A stretch of DNA of 64,000 nt from Doryteuthis pealeii (GCA_023376005.1 CM042151.1:80892199-80956198), one strand, 5' to 3'. Shown: positions 12,380 through 24,493, numbered from the stretch's first letter. Translations and numbers: made by a program. Notes: generated from the letters alone by a model not told the origin.

Positions 12380-13790
12380 ATACCTTTTTTTATTTCATAG
12401 AATCAATACTGACTAATTAGCTAATTTCTAAACAATAATATGCATATTGTTTTAAATGAGTCAATATTTCAAGGAATATTCAATAAACATTAATAAAAAA
12501 CAGATGATTAACATAAAAGAAATTGGTAGCAAACTTGTATTGTTTTTCAACTGTTCGATATCGATTATCTCCCTTGTCCATTGTACATTTGTACAGACAA
12601 AAATATTTAAACGTATCTCAAACTTATAATCAAAGAATTAACTGTTTGATATTTATTTCATTTAATATTTTAATGTTTTCTCATTTTCCTCTCGTTTTCA
12701 ATTACTTTTTGGAGAGAAAATCAGACGAAAAAAACACAGATATGCGTAAGTATAATTTGAAAGGCATCACTTATTTTCTATCCTTTTTTTACAGTACGGT
12801 GCTTCGAAGTTTTTTTGTTTTTTTTGAATTGTATTTTGTGTGGTTTATTTTCAAACAAATGATAATTATTTAAAAGTAACTTTAATCGTTTTTAAGAATT
12901 CTATTTATTGAAATTTTAAAGGCTATTTTCTGTTAAAAGAAAGAATTCAAAAGAAAAAAAATGTTGCATAGTGTGTAAAAGTTAATGGTTGAATAATTAC
13001 TACTTTTGTTTATATTTAGATAAAAATCTATGTTTAATTTACTAAATTTCTTTACCGGGTATTATTTTAATTTTTCAAGTATGCGTATGGTCGATTAAAT
13101 TTCATAACGATAAGGTTTGTTTTGTCTTGTTTTTTGTAAAACAAAAATATAACTTAAAATTATTCAGAATTTGTTTATTATTATTCGTTCGTTTTTTAAG
13201 CAATCTAGCTTTTACTTTTTAAACAATTCCCTTTAAAGATTTTGCCTGTATTTAAAAAGAATAATATTCCTTATATTAGTATGAATTATTTAGTATGTAT
13301 TTGCAATTTATAACTAAGTAGTTATATAAGTTTGAGTTAGGACCTTTTCAATTTAATTAACTTCAAAATAATTTTTTCGAAAAATTAAGTTCAATACGTA
13401 TGAATCTGAGAATTATCAAATATTAAAATAAATTATCTAAAATTATGCTTTTTTCTTGCGCAAGAGATTTTTTTAAATATTTAAGCAGTACATATTTAAA
13501 TTCACACACCACTCCAACAATTTTTATTTATCCTAACGGAGCCGGTGTAAACAACACACATCTAAATGCCCACCGCAAGCAACACAGAGATATGTACACA
13601 TACAATTCAGCAGTTTTTATTTACTATTAATCAGTAAGCAACATCCCACGTGTTTATTGTAATCAGTTGTAAACAGCGCACATTCAAAACCCTACAATCC
13701 TAGCAGTTTTTATTTATAGTAACTTAGTAAGCGGCTCAGATCTAAACAACTACAATCCTAGCTGGTTTTGTTTACTAGTCATTAAGAAAG
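12380..13790. other. No gene seen
   Basis: Strongly AT-rich, mirrored at 29460-30850. Frames of 60-116 codons are low-complexity (Phe/Leu/Ile/Lys-rich) and not kept between arms. This is one of the best-matching parts of the two arms. Confidence 0.6.
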
Positions 13791-13794
13791 TGCG

Positions 13795-13930
13795 TCCGAT
13801 CGTGGTGTAATGGTTATCAAAGCTACACGCACATTCATTACTACTGAATAGTAAGTTCGTTTCCTCGCCGGTCGCCCCCATACTTGCGACCTAGTGTCAC
13901 ATCCTACCCTTGGCAAACAAGTTGGATAAA
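13795..13930 (+). mobile_element. tRNA-headed SINE, family C (mirror copy)
   Basis: The head carries gatcgtggtgtaatggttat (A-box region). The body carries cttgcgacctagtgtcacat and a cttggcaaacaagttggata tail. Confidence 0.7.
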
Positions 13931-14974
13931 AAAAAAAACCTACCTGTCACTAAGAATCAGCAGGTACTCGTTTAGAATTGGTGTCTATTCAGGAATGTGG
14001 ATGAATGTACACAACAAATAAATGTCATACAGCATTATGTACAACTGAAAAAAAGGAAGCCTTCCGGGCAGTGTAAATTAATTTTTGAAAGGTTTTGCCT
14101 GATGGGGTGGGAGTTAAAAATTCAGTGTCAGAGGGTTTGTATCATAATTAAGTAAAAATCATAAAATCTATTAAAGGAGTAAAGAAATAAAACAATTTGC
14201 AATGGAAACTTAGTTCTGTCAACCCCACCCACCCCCAAATAAATGTTGCATGCATCTATTGATTATTAATTAGTAATTATTTTGAATATTTTTACACTTA
14301 CATTTTACATAAAGATTGTAGGTATTTATTAATTTGTAAACTTTCTGGTTAACCTCTTGATACTAAAAAAATGACTATTTCTTGTTTGTAAATAATTTTC
14401 TTATAAAACGCCTATACGTTAGATAACTTTAAGTATATATTAAAATAAAAACAAACTATATATGAATATATAATACCAGGTATGTATTTATTAAAACTCG
14501 TTTTAAAAAACAATAAGGCCTGTCTAAGTTTGCATACTCAATTTTGAGTGTAATATGATAAAAGATCCCCAGGAGTGAAGCACATAACCAAGTATATATT
14601 TTCCAGACCCCCACCTGTCTAGATTAACAAATTTATTTTTTACATGAAAAGACATACACAAACTTAAACTCATGCAATAACAAAAACTGCATGGTCCTCT
14701 CAGTAATTCTTCATGAGGGGTGGTAATAAACTCAGCCCATACTCCTGTAACTGTTCCTAAGTAGTATTGTTTTTACAAAAAAAAAAAAAAAAAAAAAAAA
14801 AACAGATTTAAGAAATAGAACCCAAAGATTTTTTTTTCTACACAATTTCCTATCAGTAAAAAAAAGTACAATTTGATAAATTCTAAAATAGACATAAGCC
14901 AAGACTAACCAAAACACAAATCCTGATTCAAAGCTTTTACAGTAATGACATCTTAAGGATAAGAATTAAGTAAA

Positions 14975-15140
14975 GTTGGCAGAGTGGCTTATTGTTGGCA
15001 TCAGCCAGATCAGCAAGGGAGTCTTTATCCCCTTTTTGCTGGCATGAGACCCAGGGAGATTGATTTTGCTAAGGTGGAGCGCCATGCCTACCAATCAGCC
15101 CTCCCACTTTACCAAGGCAGATCAGATTACTTAAGCTGTG
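14975..15140 (-). mobile_element. SINE family A, body fragment (mirror copy)
   Basis: Reverse-strand family A body (ggagcgccatgcctacca block). No clear tRNA head. Mirrors 28110-28275. Confidence 0.6.
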
Positions 15141-15248
15141 CTACTTCAATTGTTTTAAGTTTGGAAGCATAAAGCAAATGTAGCAGACTTGTTTTCTATA
15201 CAAATAAATATATACTAAAATATATATTTATTATTATTTATTCATTAA

Positions 15249-15489
15249 TGCTCTATCACAGATATTGAGCACTCTCCTAATAATACTGTATGTTGGCTTA
15301 CTACTGCCTTTTCAAGTGTGATTTGCCAACCATCATTGATGAATATATTTTTTTCCAGATGTCCATAAAGTCTGTGCGTACTTTAATGAAATTTTTTGAA
15401 GTACACACAGACTTGTGGCAGATACTGCATTATATGATGGATACAATGTGTTATATTTAAATAGTGCTCAATATCTTGGATAGAGCATG
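15249..15489. mobile_element. Nested TIR element (mirror copy)
   Basis: Outer TIR tgctctatcacagatattga pairs with the reverse complement near 15465-15489. Inside, 15357-15418 forms a second hairpin built from a mariner-like end (gtccataaagtctgtgcgta). Confidence 0.7.
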
Positions 15490-15894
15490 CATATTTAAAT
15501 TAGAGTAGTGTCACTGGCACTAGGGTTACTGATGAGGTTCTCACCTATGTGATTCTCAACCAAGTGCTTGTAATTAGCCAGAAACTGCCAGTAACCAAGC
15601 ACTGTTGACTTTATGTCTCCACTACTTAACTTATATATTATATATATAATATATATATATGCATGTTGAATCAAACAAAAGACACATCTCCTGTTTAAAA
15701 AACACACTTTTATTTGTGATTTTTTCAAGTTTTTCCAAATACTAGAAGCTTTATCATAAAACAATATAAACATCCTTAAACAAAATTAATTTCCAATGCA
15801 GTACTCACATTTTAAAATGCCTATGACACTTTCCTCTATCAATTCTTTTTCCTTCCAGCCTCCACATCCATTAATATATTTGAAAAACTGGAAC

Positions 15895-16050
15895 ACATCA
15901 CCCTGATGATGGCACTTTGAAGTGGCCGAAAGTACTCAGGACATGAACTTTGGTGACTAAATCCACGATTCTAAGCCAAATATTAAAAAGTTGGCCAGAA
16001 AACTTGAAAAATCACAAATAAACTTTGTTAAACAGGAGATGGTGTCTTTT
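15895..16050 (+). repeat. Hairpin retroelement tail (mirror copy)
   Basis: Contains accctgatgatggcacttt and a partner gccgaaagtactcagg. Mirror of 27225-27380. Confidence 0.6.
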
Positions 16051-16299
16051 GTTTTAATTTAAATGAAAAATTGCTGCCCAAATACACACACCATATATAT
16101 ATATATTTCTGTGTGGCGTATATCTATGTGAAAGTGGTTCTACATGGATAAGTGTCAACAAGGTATATATATATGTGTTACTTAATACACACACATAATA
16201 CTATCATATATTGAAATGTACATTGAAATAATGCAACTGCATTTATTTGCTTATTCTATCTTTCCTCAATGAATATTAAAGATCTTTTCTTATTTTTTA

Positions 16300-16302
16300 C
16301 AG
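16300..16302 (+). other. Splice acceptor (mirror copy)
   Basis: Pyrimidine-rich tattttttacag before ATGTTCTGGG. The same layout is found at all three zinc-finger exons. Confidence 0.7.
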
Positions 16303-16401
16303 ATGTTCTGGGATGAACAGAAAATCATATATTGTATACATTAACCATTATTTGGAATATTTGATTGGATGAAATCTCTAATCTAAACTCAAAAAGAAAA
16401 T

Positions 16402-17193
16402 ATGGAAGATTTTACAAAAAAAATGTTATCTGTGTGAAATTTGTGGGTCAACATTTTTCATGAGTTCAGCATTAAGAAAGACACGTGAAAAAACATACAC
16501 TGGAGAGAAATATTCCCTGTGAGCTTTGCGGACTGGAATTTTTCTAACAATTCCTTTTGAAAAGACAATCAGCAAACGCACACTGGAGAAGAACCTTACT
16601 TTTGTGATGTGTGTGGGTCTTCATTTTCAGAGAAGTCATCTTTGGTGAAACATAAACGAACACACACGAAGAGACACCATATTCTTGTGAGTGTGTTGAA
16701 TCTTCCTTTTCAGCAAATCACATTTGGTACGCCACAATTCGAACTCACCTGGAGGAGAACATATCCTTGCAATGTGTGTGAATCTTCCTTTTCACAGAAG
16801 TCAAGTTTAGTGATACATATGCACACATACTGGGGAGAAACCAATATTCTTGTGATGTCTGTGAATCTTTCCTTTTCAACAAAAGTCAAGTTTAATGATA
16901 CATATAAAGAACACACACCGGAGAAAAACATACTCTTGTGAATTGTTGTGAGTTTCTTTTTTCATGGAAGTCACAAAATTGGTGCAACATACATGGACAC
17001 ACATCTGGAGAGAAAGCCATATTCTTGTGAAAGTGTGTGGTTTCCTCTTTTTCACAGACTTCAAATTTAGTGGTACATTTACGAACACATAACTGGAGAA
17101 AAATCATTTTCATGTGAAAATTGTGAATCTACATTCAGAACCAGATCCAATTTAAATCAAAAATGTCAAAGACATCATCAGGATGAAACGTGA
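16402..17193 (+). pseudogene. C2H2 zinc-finger gene, frameshifted (mirror copy)
   Basis: Left-arm copy of the zinc-finger exon at 26078-26867. ATG at 16402, stop TGA at 17191-17193. About nine C-x2-C ... H-x3-H fingers with HTGEKP-type linkers can be traced, but the frame changes several times. Some breaks are private to this arm, for example an extra C near 16515. At least two appear in both arms: the T-run near 16530 and the linker near 16665. One arm is often in frame where the other is not, so much of the damage looks like sequencing error; the shared breaks may be real decay. Family role: sequence-specific nuclear DNA binding. Confidence 0.8.
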
Positions 17194-17199
17194 CTTATA

Positions 17200-18770
17200 A
17201 AAGGTTTTCAACTAACTTCTCAAATGATTTTTCTTGTGAAAATTATCAGTATTTATATCAACTTTTGTTGGATTAGTTTTGGTGATATAAGCCATGCTAC
17301 AATACACCACTTAAATTTATAGACTAAACAAGGTCATGTGGTTTAAACCTCAGCCAATTAACAGCCTAAATACATGGTTGGTTACTAATCGGCTGATATT
17401 GACAGACATCCATTGCATTTATTGTCGAACGACATGAACACTGAGGAGCACCAATGTAATGACCAAAGGATCATACCCAATCGTAAGGGACACTAAGGAG
17501 CAACGCAAAGTATTCTTTCACTAAGGATCGTGCTCTGCTTTAACATCAAAGGATCTCCAACTGGACAGCGCTCTGCTTGAAGCCTGAAGATGGCCATAAA
17601 ATCGTAACTGAACTCTCATCTATTGATTTTTCTGATGCTAGGGAGGATATCTTATTTGCATCCCATTCACCAAGGTCCAATATTTTAGATTAGTAATAAT
17701 CCATGTACCCTAACACTGAATAAACGGCAGGAAATAAAAGTTTATTACACGCATAAAACATTTAATTCAAGTAATATGCATACAAAGATGTATTGACAAG
17801 AGTACACAAACATGTCCCATATTGTTCTATGAACAAGAAGTATATGAAAAGGGTACAAAACTGATGAAAGTCTTACTTGAGCTGATGGGCATGCAGGCTT
17901 TTTATATTTCATTGCAGAGGTGAGAGCAATGTCTATTGCTGGGAGAAGAGACAAAGGTCTCTGCTACTCAAGAAACAGGAGGCAAAAAGGGACATTCATT
18001 CTATTCAAATATAAGTCTATTATTATTGTCATTGAGTCTTTTGGCTCAGTTATAATTCACTACTCATCAGTTTTTGTATTTTGTTTGGATGTAGTTGGCA
18101 TAGAACAGTTTTCCTGGTTTGGAAGCTGCTATGAGCGGTTTAAAAGTAGGCAAAGAGTTAAAAATTTTAGATCATTTGATTGGAAGTCAAGTTATTAGAT
18201 TATGAAACTAATATTTTTCCAAAACATACCTGTACCATCTTGGATGTTATAAAAAATTTTTGAACATACCCCTGTATATCACGCATTTTTAGAATATATA
18301 CGTTTACATTTCCTAGAATTTTAAAGTTGTTATTTTTTGTCTATTCAATATTCGTTTATATACTGCCGTTGCCTGATCTCTACTGAGGTTATGTCACTTC
18401 TTATTTATCAGAATTATATTAATATTGGTCTTACCTCACCCTCCTGCATGAGCAGGATGTGGACTCAGTCATTTTTTAAAGCGTGTTCAGCAGGTTTGAA
18501 TTCAGATTTGGAAACCATTCAAGACAGATACTTTATTTTATATGACCTTAAATTGCTGTCTATTTTCCGCTCTGAAATCGGGAAGACTCATATCTAAAAA
18601 TAGAATAATCTAAAAATAGAATAATCTAAAAAATAGAAATAGACTTCATAGTATTATCCAACTGATATCATATCACTGTGATTCTCTTGTTGATTAGTTA
18701 TGACAGTTGTCATAGTAGACATAAACCTCTCATTGCTATATTCCTAATCTTTATCTGTGTCAGTATATAA
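17200..18770. other. Probable 3' flank of zinc-finger gene; no other gene (mirror copy)
   Basis: Mirrors 24500-26070. It contains a hairpin-tail-like gcctgaagatggcc near 17580 and short frames not maintained between the arms (17745-18198). No coding call. Confidence 0.5.
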
Positions 18771-18773
18771 TTC

Positions 18774-19170
18774 ATATATGGGATAATTCGCAATGTTAAA
18801 TCATCCAGAAAAAAGTTAGATATCATCCACGCCATTTCAATTTTTCTGAATTTTGTCATGTTAAACTAAGACAAATCCCCAAAGTATGAATTTCCAATTC
18901 CATAAATTGGCCAAGTATACTGATCTTTACTCACCAAATTTTTTTTTTTTTGGTGGTGGTGGTGGTGGGGATGGCAATGTTTTTGTAATCTGTTTTTAGT
19001 CTGTAAAAATGAGTTCTAGTGGGCTTCCTTACTACTAAAAATTGGTTTACAAAAAAAGGGCCCCTTTTTTTGACCTAAGGAATTCCAAAAATGCTATACA
19101 AAAATGTCCTTAAAGCTACAGGGGTGGGTGACATGGCCTGGATGAATTGACTATGGAATACTCATATATA
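18774..19170. mobile_element. TIR MITE (mirror copy)
   Basis: Ends are atatgggataattcgcaat on the left and, reversed on the right, gagtattccatagtcaattc. A (GGT)n run lies in the middle. Mirror of 24112-24493. Confidence 0.7.
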
Positions 19171-19335
19171 TTTACAATCCCTTTGCACAGAGGATGTGAC
19201 ACAAGGTTAATTTCTTGGAGTGGAGTTCAACTGGTTTGAATCAGTGCTTTCTTCTGCCTCGAATAGTTGCTATAACCAAGGATAAAAGAGCGCCAGTCTA
19301 CCTACTATTTTACCTATGTTGGATATAACCAGTAG
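19160..19335 (-). mobile_element. SINE family B, 3' part (mirror copy)
   Basis: Reverse-strand fragment with ccctttgcacagaggatgtg and gttcaactggtttgaat blocks. Mirror of 23935-24110. Confidence 0.6.
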
Positions 19336-19929
19336 GAAGCAATTATTAGTCAATGAGCTTATTTTTTTTATCATTAAAAAGAATTGCATTATAGTTGCAG
19401 AAAAGTGCAAGATACTGACCGGGTCAGTTAATTTTTTTACAGATTGGCTTTACCAACAATTGTATTCTGTTTGTCCAAAAAAGACGTTCATTGAAAAAAT
19501 ATAAATGAAGGAGACTGTAATACAAGAGACAAAGAAGAAGTACTACAAAGGGAAGATAACAAGAATGAATTAAATCTAATTATATATATCCAAAAGACAG
19601 ATAGTTGGTGGTGTGAATGATTCATTCAGGACCTTCTTTTTCTCCATAACAACACCTATACTGTATTAAAATTCCTTCAATATATATATGTACTTTCTTT
19701 GAAAATCACATGGGCGAGAACAACTATCAGTAATCAAGCACCATTGTCTTTGTCCACGGCTACCGTAACTTAGAAATACATGCTCTAATTAATGATATTG
19801 AGATCCAACAAGTTATGCCGGTAATCCCAAAAGTAGGTCTCCAACCCGGGGTGCAGGGAAATTGTTTGTGCAGCTTTGGCAACACTGTTGTGCATACTAT
19901 ACGTTCTGCGTTTGCCTCATTGCCACAAC

Positions 19930-20160
19930 TCATTCTGGTCTGGGCAGTCGTTTTCTCTGATGGAGCTCGCAAATCACATTACTGCCAATGTAAAATTCAG
20001 TTTTTGAATAGCAAAAGGGCATTAAAACTGATTGACCATTCATATGCTAATTAAAATGGAAGTGTATGGAGAGTCATGCATGGATGTCAGAAACATAATG
20101 CAAATGGTGTAAGGAATTTGTGACAATGACAAGTTTCAATGGTGGCGAGCTGGTATGGCA
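19930..20160 (+). pseudogene. Mariner-type transposase N-terminal fragment (mirror copy)
   Basis: Mirror of 23130-23345. A Phe-Leu-Asn-Ser-Lys helix-turn-helix-like start and a later frame resembling the mariner 'YGESCMD' region can be seen. Frameshifts separate them. Confidence 0.45.
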
Positions 20161-20249
20161 TGAGCACATTCAAAACTGCTCCAACTAAATGGTGATTAAG
20201 TAGAAATAACACATGTTCAAACTTTAACACTTTATTTACGCAATGCTGT

Positions 20250-20720
20250 TTACACACTGGAACCCGTCACAAAACACAAACACTTGTAATTTAAGGAACA
20301 TGTAAGAATGAGATGTTTATTCCTCGGTTGTGTAAGTAAGAGTACGTTGGCAGGGTTACGCAAATGTGGGCTTCGGGAGTTCTGATTTCTCGAACCCCGA
20401 TCGTTGTCTCTTTAATGCGAATCTCTATGGGCTTCTTTTATTGTAGTCTGACCGGTGTCACGCCTCTTTGTTTGTGACACCTCGCAGTTTTTTCTGTAGA
20501 CATGCTCTTCACACCATGCAGGCTGTTTTCATTGGCTATGGGCCTACGCTACAGAATTTCTGTACCTAAAAACATGTCAAATGTTCACGTGCATTTCCAG
20601 GTGCAAAAGTCAGGGTCAGGGCCAAAAAAAAAAATACATCCTGTTTTTCGTTTTCAGGCTGCACCTGACCCCCATGCACTTCCTTTTCAGCTGGTCCTTG
20701 TGGTGCACTGATCAGATAAT
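20250..20720 (-). mobile_element. Candidate LTR or promoter-like repeat (mirror copy)
   Basis: Mirror of 22570-23030. Includes gaacccgatcg-like and tgtcacgcctctttgtttg blocks. GC content is clearly higher than the surroundings. Confidence 0.35.
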
Positions 20721-20759
20721 ATATTACACTGCCCATCTGCAAATGAAGGGAAGTACTAA

Positions 20760-21570
20760 TGTGATAAATTAAGTGCCTCTCTTGAAGTAGTTTTTTTTTT
20801 TAATAAAGGTTAGGATGATAATTTACAAGAATGTTTAAAATACTTTTATTTATTGTTATTGGGACACTCTGTTAGTAAAAGGGTTAAAATGATATAAACA
20901 TCATTGACAATAAATTTGTGTGATTTTTCTAAATATTTTGAGACCTTACATTTGGGATTACCCTTAGAAATTATGGTATGTTTGGAAATTAAATGTATGA
21001 ATTTATACCTTTTAATTTGATTAAGTAGATGAGAATAAAGCATTTGTTTTTTTTGTGACTTTATTTTAAACTTATTCAGATTTAGAATGAAAATAAGAAT
21101 AAATGTCACTTACCAGATAACCTGTGTTTTTTTGTTAATTTCTTTGATAGTGCTTAAAGATTTTAAAACAATATAAATAGTTATCTTTCTTTTTCAGATT
21201 TATAGATACTATGGTGATCAAAAGTTTGGCATTATAGTCTGATCAGAAATTATAGATAAATTAATCTGCCCCTTGCACAGAGGGTGACTCAGCCAAATAT
21301 ACACATATTGGCCGCCTAAATTTGATATTCTAGGAAAAAAGTCACCTATAGTGTTGATGCAGTCAACAGTGATACATGTATTTTTGTGGCTCTATATTTT
21401 TTTTAAACCCTTAGCAAGATAACATTCTGGTTGCAAGCCATTAAGTTTGCAACTTTTGTACCTTTTTGAATGTATGTTTTTTTATCTTTAATTTTTGTTA
21501 GTCGTCTTACTTCATCCGAAATTTAATTGCTATATCCTGGGAATTATATGAGTCACGCAGAAATAACATC
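20760..21570. other. No gene seen (mirror copy)
   Basis: AT-rich sequence next to the palindrome centre, mirrored at 21740-22550. No coding signal. Confidence 0.6.
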
Positions 21571-21574
21571 ATAT

Positions 21575-21690
21575 GACTAGTCCACATCCCGTGAAAGCAC
21601 CAGTTTCTGCTAATGCAGTGAAGTTAAGGCAGTTATGAGCCTGTTTAATATTTAGATGGGTGACCATTTAAGCACAGCTGATCTGTTTAT
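21575..21690 (+). mobile_element. 5S rRNA-like SINE segment at the palindrome centre
   Basis: The unpaired spacer (21625-21690) and the end of the left arm resemble the 3' half of 5S rRNA: a gaagttaag block, then gagcctgttta, then atttagatgggtgacc, which matches the 5S internal promoter region. A similar 5S-like block occurs at 39500-39545. The arms diverge inside this element. Confidence 0.6.
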
Positions 21691-22569
21691 ACTTCACTGA
21701 TCTAGCAGAAAACTGGTGCTTTCAGTGTGACTAGTCATATGATGTTTTTCGGTGACTCATATAATTTCCAGGATATAGGCAATTAAATTCGATGAAGAGC
21801 GAACAACAATAATTAAAGATAAAAAAACATACATTCAAAAGGGTCAAAAGTTGCAAACTTAATGCGTTTGCAACCCGATTTTAATCTTGTCTAAGGGTTT
21901 TAAAAATATAAGGAGCACAAAATATACATGTCTCACTGTTGACTGCGTCAACACTATAGTGACTTTTTTCCTAGAATTCAAATTTAGGCGCCAATATTGT
22001 ATATTGGCGAGTCACCCTCTGGGTGCAAGGGGCAGATAATTTATCTATTAATTTTTCTGATCTAGACTATAATGCCAAACTTTTGAATCACAATAGTTAT
22101 CTATAAATCTGAAAAAGAAGATACTATTTTTATATTGTTTTTAAAATCTTTAAGCAACTATCAAAGAAATTAACAAAAAACACAGTTTCTGGTAAGTGAC
22201 ATTTATTCTTATTTTGTCATTCTAATATCTGAATAAGTTTTAAATAAAGTCACAAAAAAACAAATGCTTTATTCTCATCTACTTAATCAAAAATTTAAAA
22301 AGGTATAATCTACATTTAATTTCCAACATACCATAAATTTCTAAGGGTAATCCCAAAGTAAGGTCTTCAAATATTTAGAAATCACACAAATGTTTATTGT
22401 CAATGATGTTTATATCATTTTAACCCTTTATCAAACAGAGTGTCCCAATAACAATAAATAAAAGTATTAAACACACTCTTTGTAAATTATCATCCTACCT
22501 TATTAAAAAAAAACTACTTCAAGAGAGGCACTTTATTATCACATTAGTTACTTCCCTTCATTTGGCAGA

Positions 22570-23030
22570 TGGCAGTGTAATTATTATCTGATCAGTGCAC
22601 CAAGGGACCAGGCTGAAAAAAGGAAGTGCATGGGGGTCAGGTGCAGCCTGGAAACGAAAACAGGATGTGGCCCTGACCTGACCTTTTGCACTGGAAATGC
22701 GCAGGTGAACATTTGACATGTTTTAGGTACAGAAATCTGTAGGCGTGCCCATAGCCAATGAAAACAGCCTGCATGGGTGAAGAGGCATGTCTACAGAAAT
22801 AACTGCGTAGGTTGTCACAAACAAAGAGGCGTGACACCGGGGGTCAGACTACAATTAAAAGAAGCCCATAGAGATCGATTAAAGAGCAACGATCGGGGTT
22901 CGAGAACAGAACTCCCGAAGGCTCCACATTTGCGTAACCCTGCCAAAACGACTCTTAGCTGTACACAACCGAGGGAATAAACATCTCATCTTACATTTTT
23001 CCAAAATACAAGTGGTTTGTGTTCTTTGAC
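22570..23030 (+). mobile_element. Candidate LTR or promoter-like repeat
   Basis: Higher GC than its flanks. In order: agccaatgaaaacagc (CCAAT box, 22752), a TATA-like tacaattaaaagaagccc (22849), and gagggaataaacatctcatc (AATAAA, 22974). This order of CCAAT, TATA-like and polyadenylation signal over about 450 bp is typical of an LTR, but matching TG...CA ends were not found. It could also be a true promoter. Confidence 0.35.
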
Positions 23031-23129
23031 GGTCCGTGTGTAACAGCAGTGGTAAATAAAGGGTTAAAGTTTGATATGTGTCTATTTTTCTACTTAATCA
23101 CCATTTTAGTTGATCAGTTTTTGTTGTGC

Positions 23130-23345
23130 CTCATGTCATACCAGCCTCGCCACATTGAAACTTGTCATTGTCACAAATTTCCTTACACCATTTGGCATAT
23201 GTTTCTGACATCCATGCATGACTCTCCATACACTTCCATTAATTAGCATATGAATTTCAATCAGTTTAATGCCTTTTGTTATTCAAAAACTGAATTTTAA
23301 TACACTTGCAGTAATGTGAATTTGGGAGCTCCATCAGAAACGACT
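23130..23345 (-). pseudogene. Mariner-type transposase N-terminal fragment
   Basis: On the minus strand, one frame reads MEVYGESCMDVRNICQM, which resembles the N-terminal helix-turn-helix domain of mariner transposases and related domesticated proteins. Preceding sequence in another frame reads FSF/FLN...K, similar to the start of that domain. There is no catalytic DDE/D region and no TIR found close by. A short, broken relic. Confidence 0.45.
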
Positions 23346-23934
23346 GCAAACCACAATGAGGTGGCAATGAGGCAAACGCAGACGTAGTAGTATGCACAAC
23401 AGTGTTGCCAATAGCTGCAGCAAACAATTTCCCTGCACCCCCCGGGGTTTTGGAGACCTACTTTTGAGAGGCATGAACTTGTTGGTCAATATCATTAATA
23501 TAGAGCATGTTTTCTAAGGTTACGGTAGCGTGGACAAGAAATCAATGGTGCCTTGATTACTGATAGTTTCTCGCCCATGTGATTTTCAAAGAAAGTACAT
23601 ATATATATTGAAGGAATTTTTTAATACATATATGTGTGTGTATGGAAAAGAAAAGAAGGTCCTGAAAGAATCATATCCCACCACCAACTTATCTGGTCTT
23701 TTTGGATATATATAAGATTTATTCATTTTTGTTATCTCCTTTGTAGTACTCTTCTTTGTCTTTTGTTTATACACTCTTCATTTATATTTATTTCAATGAA
23801 CGTCTTTTTTGACAAACAGAATCAATTGTTGGTAAGCCAATCTGTAAAAATAACTTGACCGTCAGTATCTGCACTTTTCTGTCAACTATAATGCAATTCT
23901 TTTTAATGAAAAAAAAATAAGCTCAGTGATAATT

Positions 23935-24110
23935 AATGCTTCCTACTGGTTATATCAACAATAGGTAAAATAGTAGGGTAGAACTGGGCTCTTTATCCTT
24001 GGTATAAGCAACCTATTCGAGGAGAAGGAAAGCCTGAATTCAAACCAGTTGAACTCCAGCTCAAGAAATTAACCTTGTGCACATCCAGCTGCTTGTGCAA
24101 GGGATTGGTA
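23935..24110 (+). mobile_element. SINE family B, 3' part
   Basis: Body and tail of family B (caggctc-like unit, gaggagaaggaaagcctgaa block, then the tail gggattggtaatatata). No tRNA head; 5'-truncated. Confidence 0.6.
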
Positions 24111-24111
24111 A

Positions 24112-24493
24112 TATATATGAGTAATTCCATGTCAATTCATCCAGGCCATGTCACCCACCCCCTGTTAACTTTAAGACTTTTTGTATAGCATTTTTGGATT
24201 CCTTAGGTCAAAAAGCTTTGATAAACCAATTTTTAGTAGTAGGGAAAGCACTAGAACTCATTTTACAGACTAAAACAGATTACAAAACATTGCCATCCCC
24301 CACCACCACCACCACCAAAAAAAAAAAAATTGGTGAGGTAAAGATCAGTATAACTTGGCCAATTTATGGAATTGGAAATTCATACTTTGGGGATTGTCTT
24401 AGTTTAACATGGACAAAATTTCAGAAAAATTGAAATGGGTGGATGATAATCTAACTTTTTTCTGGATGATTTAACATGGAATTACCCATATAT
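24112..24493. mobile_element. TIR MITE, about 380 bp
   Basis: The left end, atatgagtaattccatgtca then attcatccag, and the right end (reverse complement) atatgggtaattccatgtta then aatcatccag, are near-identical inverted repeats. It abuts the A/T-rich tail of a family B SINE. Related ends occur at 45195-45815 and 46600-46860. Confidence 0.75.

Larger units (their letters stand above)
4070..21624 (+). repeat. Left arm of giant inverted repeat
   Basis: This 17.5-kb segment is the reverse complement of 21691-39055. Paired positions add up to about 43130-43316 along the arm. Examples are the mariner MITE (12124-12342 with 30887-31104), the LTR (8105-8587 with 34629-35112), the zinc-finger exon (16402-17193 with 26078-26867) and the poly-A near 14770 with the poly-T near 28450. 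Differences are mostly small indels and homopolymer-length changes. The arm begins at the contig start, which suggests a fold-back artefact. Confidence 0.93.

Noticed and set aside
12523..12873. 116-codon open frame
   Set aside because: AT-rich sequence giving Phe/Ile/Tyr-rich peptide; only partly kept in the mirror copy (30471-30707) and without any recognisable domain.
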